Positions 63,238 to 64,000 of a DNA stretch of 64,000 bases are shown here, one piece after another. The notes under the pieces were generated by a model, which ran no database searches, was not told where the DNA came from, and saw only the letters and a program-made list of their open reading frames with translations. The translations under genes were made by a program, and so were the position numbers. Position 1 is the first letter of the stretch. Each line of letters starts with the position of its first letter. The stretch is from Pseudoalteromonas umbrosa (GTDB lineage: Bacteria > Pseudomonadota > Gammaproteobacteria > Enterobacterales > Alteromonadaceae), in assembly GCF_030125375.1 (NCBI RefSeq), contig NZ_JASJUU010000024.1, positions 1-64,000 on the forward strand. The letters run 5' to 3'.

Positions 63238-63999
63238 TTAGCCAAATATGGCACGCATTAACTGAATGGTTTCATCAACGCTTCTGCCTTTTTCGACTTC
63301 CGCGATGATTGAATCGCGTTTGGCACGAATATGTTCAGGCATAGATTCATCGCTGAGGGCTCTATCAACTAGCGTTTCAGCTGACTCTTTACTTCTGCGC
63401 ACAGATTTAGTGCCAGAGCCGCTAGATGTGCGTTTTGGCTTGTGCAGTAGCTTGTAATAGTTCGACGAGGTCGCCATGTCTTCGTCAGCATAATAAAATA
63501 ATACGGGTAGCAGTGCCTTGATATCAGCCAGCTTGGCTTCAAGTTCGTTGCTGCCACTGGCCATTGCAAACCATGGCATTTTAGCAATTGTTTGCACTAT
63601 GTCTTGCCAGTAGCGTTCGAAATCTCGATTGTTTAAACGTGTGATCCCTAACGCTTGGCAAAGTGCATCAAGGCGATTGTTGCTGATAGGTGTAAATACA
63701 TCAGGACGACGCATGGCCAGTAAACGCGTGGCTGGTGCAAGCGTTGGTTTTTCATCGCTACCATTGAAAGCGCTGAGAAATGCGATGGTAAACCCTTGAT
63801 AGTGCTCTAATGTAACCGGGCCTTCGAGTGGAATATGCGCTAAAGCATCATCGAAAGCACCCGGTAGGTCAGCCAGCTGTTGGTGGAACCCTTTGGCGCT
63901 TTTTGTCGACGCGAACCACTCGACATCAAACTGATAAACGCTGGTATCATGCTTTGCAGTATGTTTACCGGCAAAAGCTAGGCGGTCCTCTACAATCAT
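63238..63999 (-). CDS. Hypothetical protein, possibly truncated by the window edge
   Basis: 253 residues are visible, with a Met at the extreme right end (63997-63999) that could be internal; no ribosome site can be seen. The middle is helical (DALCQALGITRLNNRDFERYW), and the C-terminus has a low-complexity basic linker SSGSGTKSVRRSK and a helical tail. I recognise no domain. Confidence 0.55.
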   Translation of the reverse strand: MIVEDRLAFAGKHTAKHDTSVYQFDVEWFASTKSAKGFHQQLADLPGAFDDALAHIPLEGPVTLEHYQGFTIAFLSAFNGSDEKPTLAPATRLLAMRRPDVFTPISNNRLDALCQALGITRLNNRDFERYWQDIVQTIAKMPWFAMASGSNELEAKLADIKALLPVLFYYADEDMATSSNYYKLLHKPKRTSSGSGTKSVRRSKESAETLVDRALSDESMPEHIRAKRDSIIAEVEKGRSVDETIQLMRAIFG

Positions 64000-64000
64000 A

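Overview
The window looks like chromosome from a marine gammaproteobacterium of the order Alteromonadales, most likely Pseudoalteromonas. The basis is the housekeeping content: a slyX/yheV/yheS/yheT/yheU neighbourhood, FkpA, Rsd, HemE, biosynthetic SpeA with SpeE, PurT, NudE-CysQ, a TorF-type porin, a dimeric dUTPase and a periplasmic fatty-acid cis/trans isomerase. The genus is inferred from gene content and style, not from a marker gene. All functions were read by eye from protein motifs; no database search was run.

Layout. 1-713: a terminator, then gene-free DNA with a 61-bp tandem repeat and a REP-like hairpin. 714-4483: four widely spaced fatty-acid-type genes (chain-length-factor-like ketosynthase, ACP, hotdog thioesterase, ketosynthase). 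They are in the order expected for an aryl-polyene cluster from which most genes are missing. 4658-11270: ordinary genes (VOC protein, solute-binding protein, SDR, Cti, peroxiredoxin-like protein, dUTPase). 11547-30074: the most striking region. A divergent membrane-bound winged-helix regulator faces a roughly 16-kb, tightly packed, one-directional gene set. It encodes a small secreted or membrane peptide, a DUF1611/DgcN-like P-loop protein, an AroA-like protein with altered catalytic residues, an SDR lacking YxxxK, a PhyH dioxygenase, a HisC-like aminotransferase, two ATP-grasp ligases, a haem-oxygenase-like diiron oxidase, a 2Fe-2S ferredoxin, an RND pump with its adaptor, a PhzF-like isomerase, an alpha/beta hydrolase and an MFS exporter. 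I read this as a non-NRPS biosynthetic cluster for a small modified peptide or amino-acid-derived metabolite that I cannot match to a known pathway.

30213-33597: yrfG, nudE-cysQ, three identical tandem initiator tRNA genes, and an orphan lanthipeptide-like precursor with a GG-type leader and six core cysteines. 33854-44970: a conserved housekeeping block (M19 dipeptidase, yheU-yheT, a DUF3149-like small membrane protein, TIGR02444 protein, ABC-F yheS, yheV, slyX, WD40 lipoprotein, fkpA, rsd, hemE, speE). 45166-50159: speA, two tandem acyltransferases and an MscS-type channel. 50377-59335: a solute-binding protein, an S41 protease fused to an inactive-looking S12 domain, a DUF6653-like protein, and a rhodanese / ArsR (BigR-YgaV-like) / RND / adaptor module with two abutting perfect dyads in its divergent promoter. 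59340-63999: an iodotyrosine-deiodinase-like nitroreductase, an FAH-family protein, purT, a TorF-type porin, and a hypothetical protein running to the window edge.

How the parts fit. In the large cluster, the AroA-like protein, SDR, PhyH and PLP enzymes would build an unusual amino acid. The two ATP-grasp enzymes would join it to other amino acids. The diiron protein with its ferredoxin, and PhzF, would tailor it. RND and MFS transporters would export it or give self-protection. The divergent ToxR/CadC-type regulator probably acts at a 16-bp direct repeat spaced 32 bp apart. In the rhodanese module, the ArsR protein keeps the two cysteines typical of persulfide sensors.
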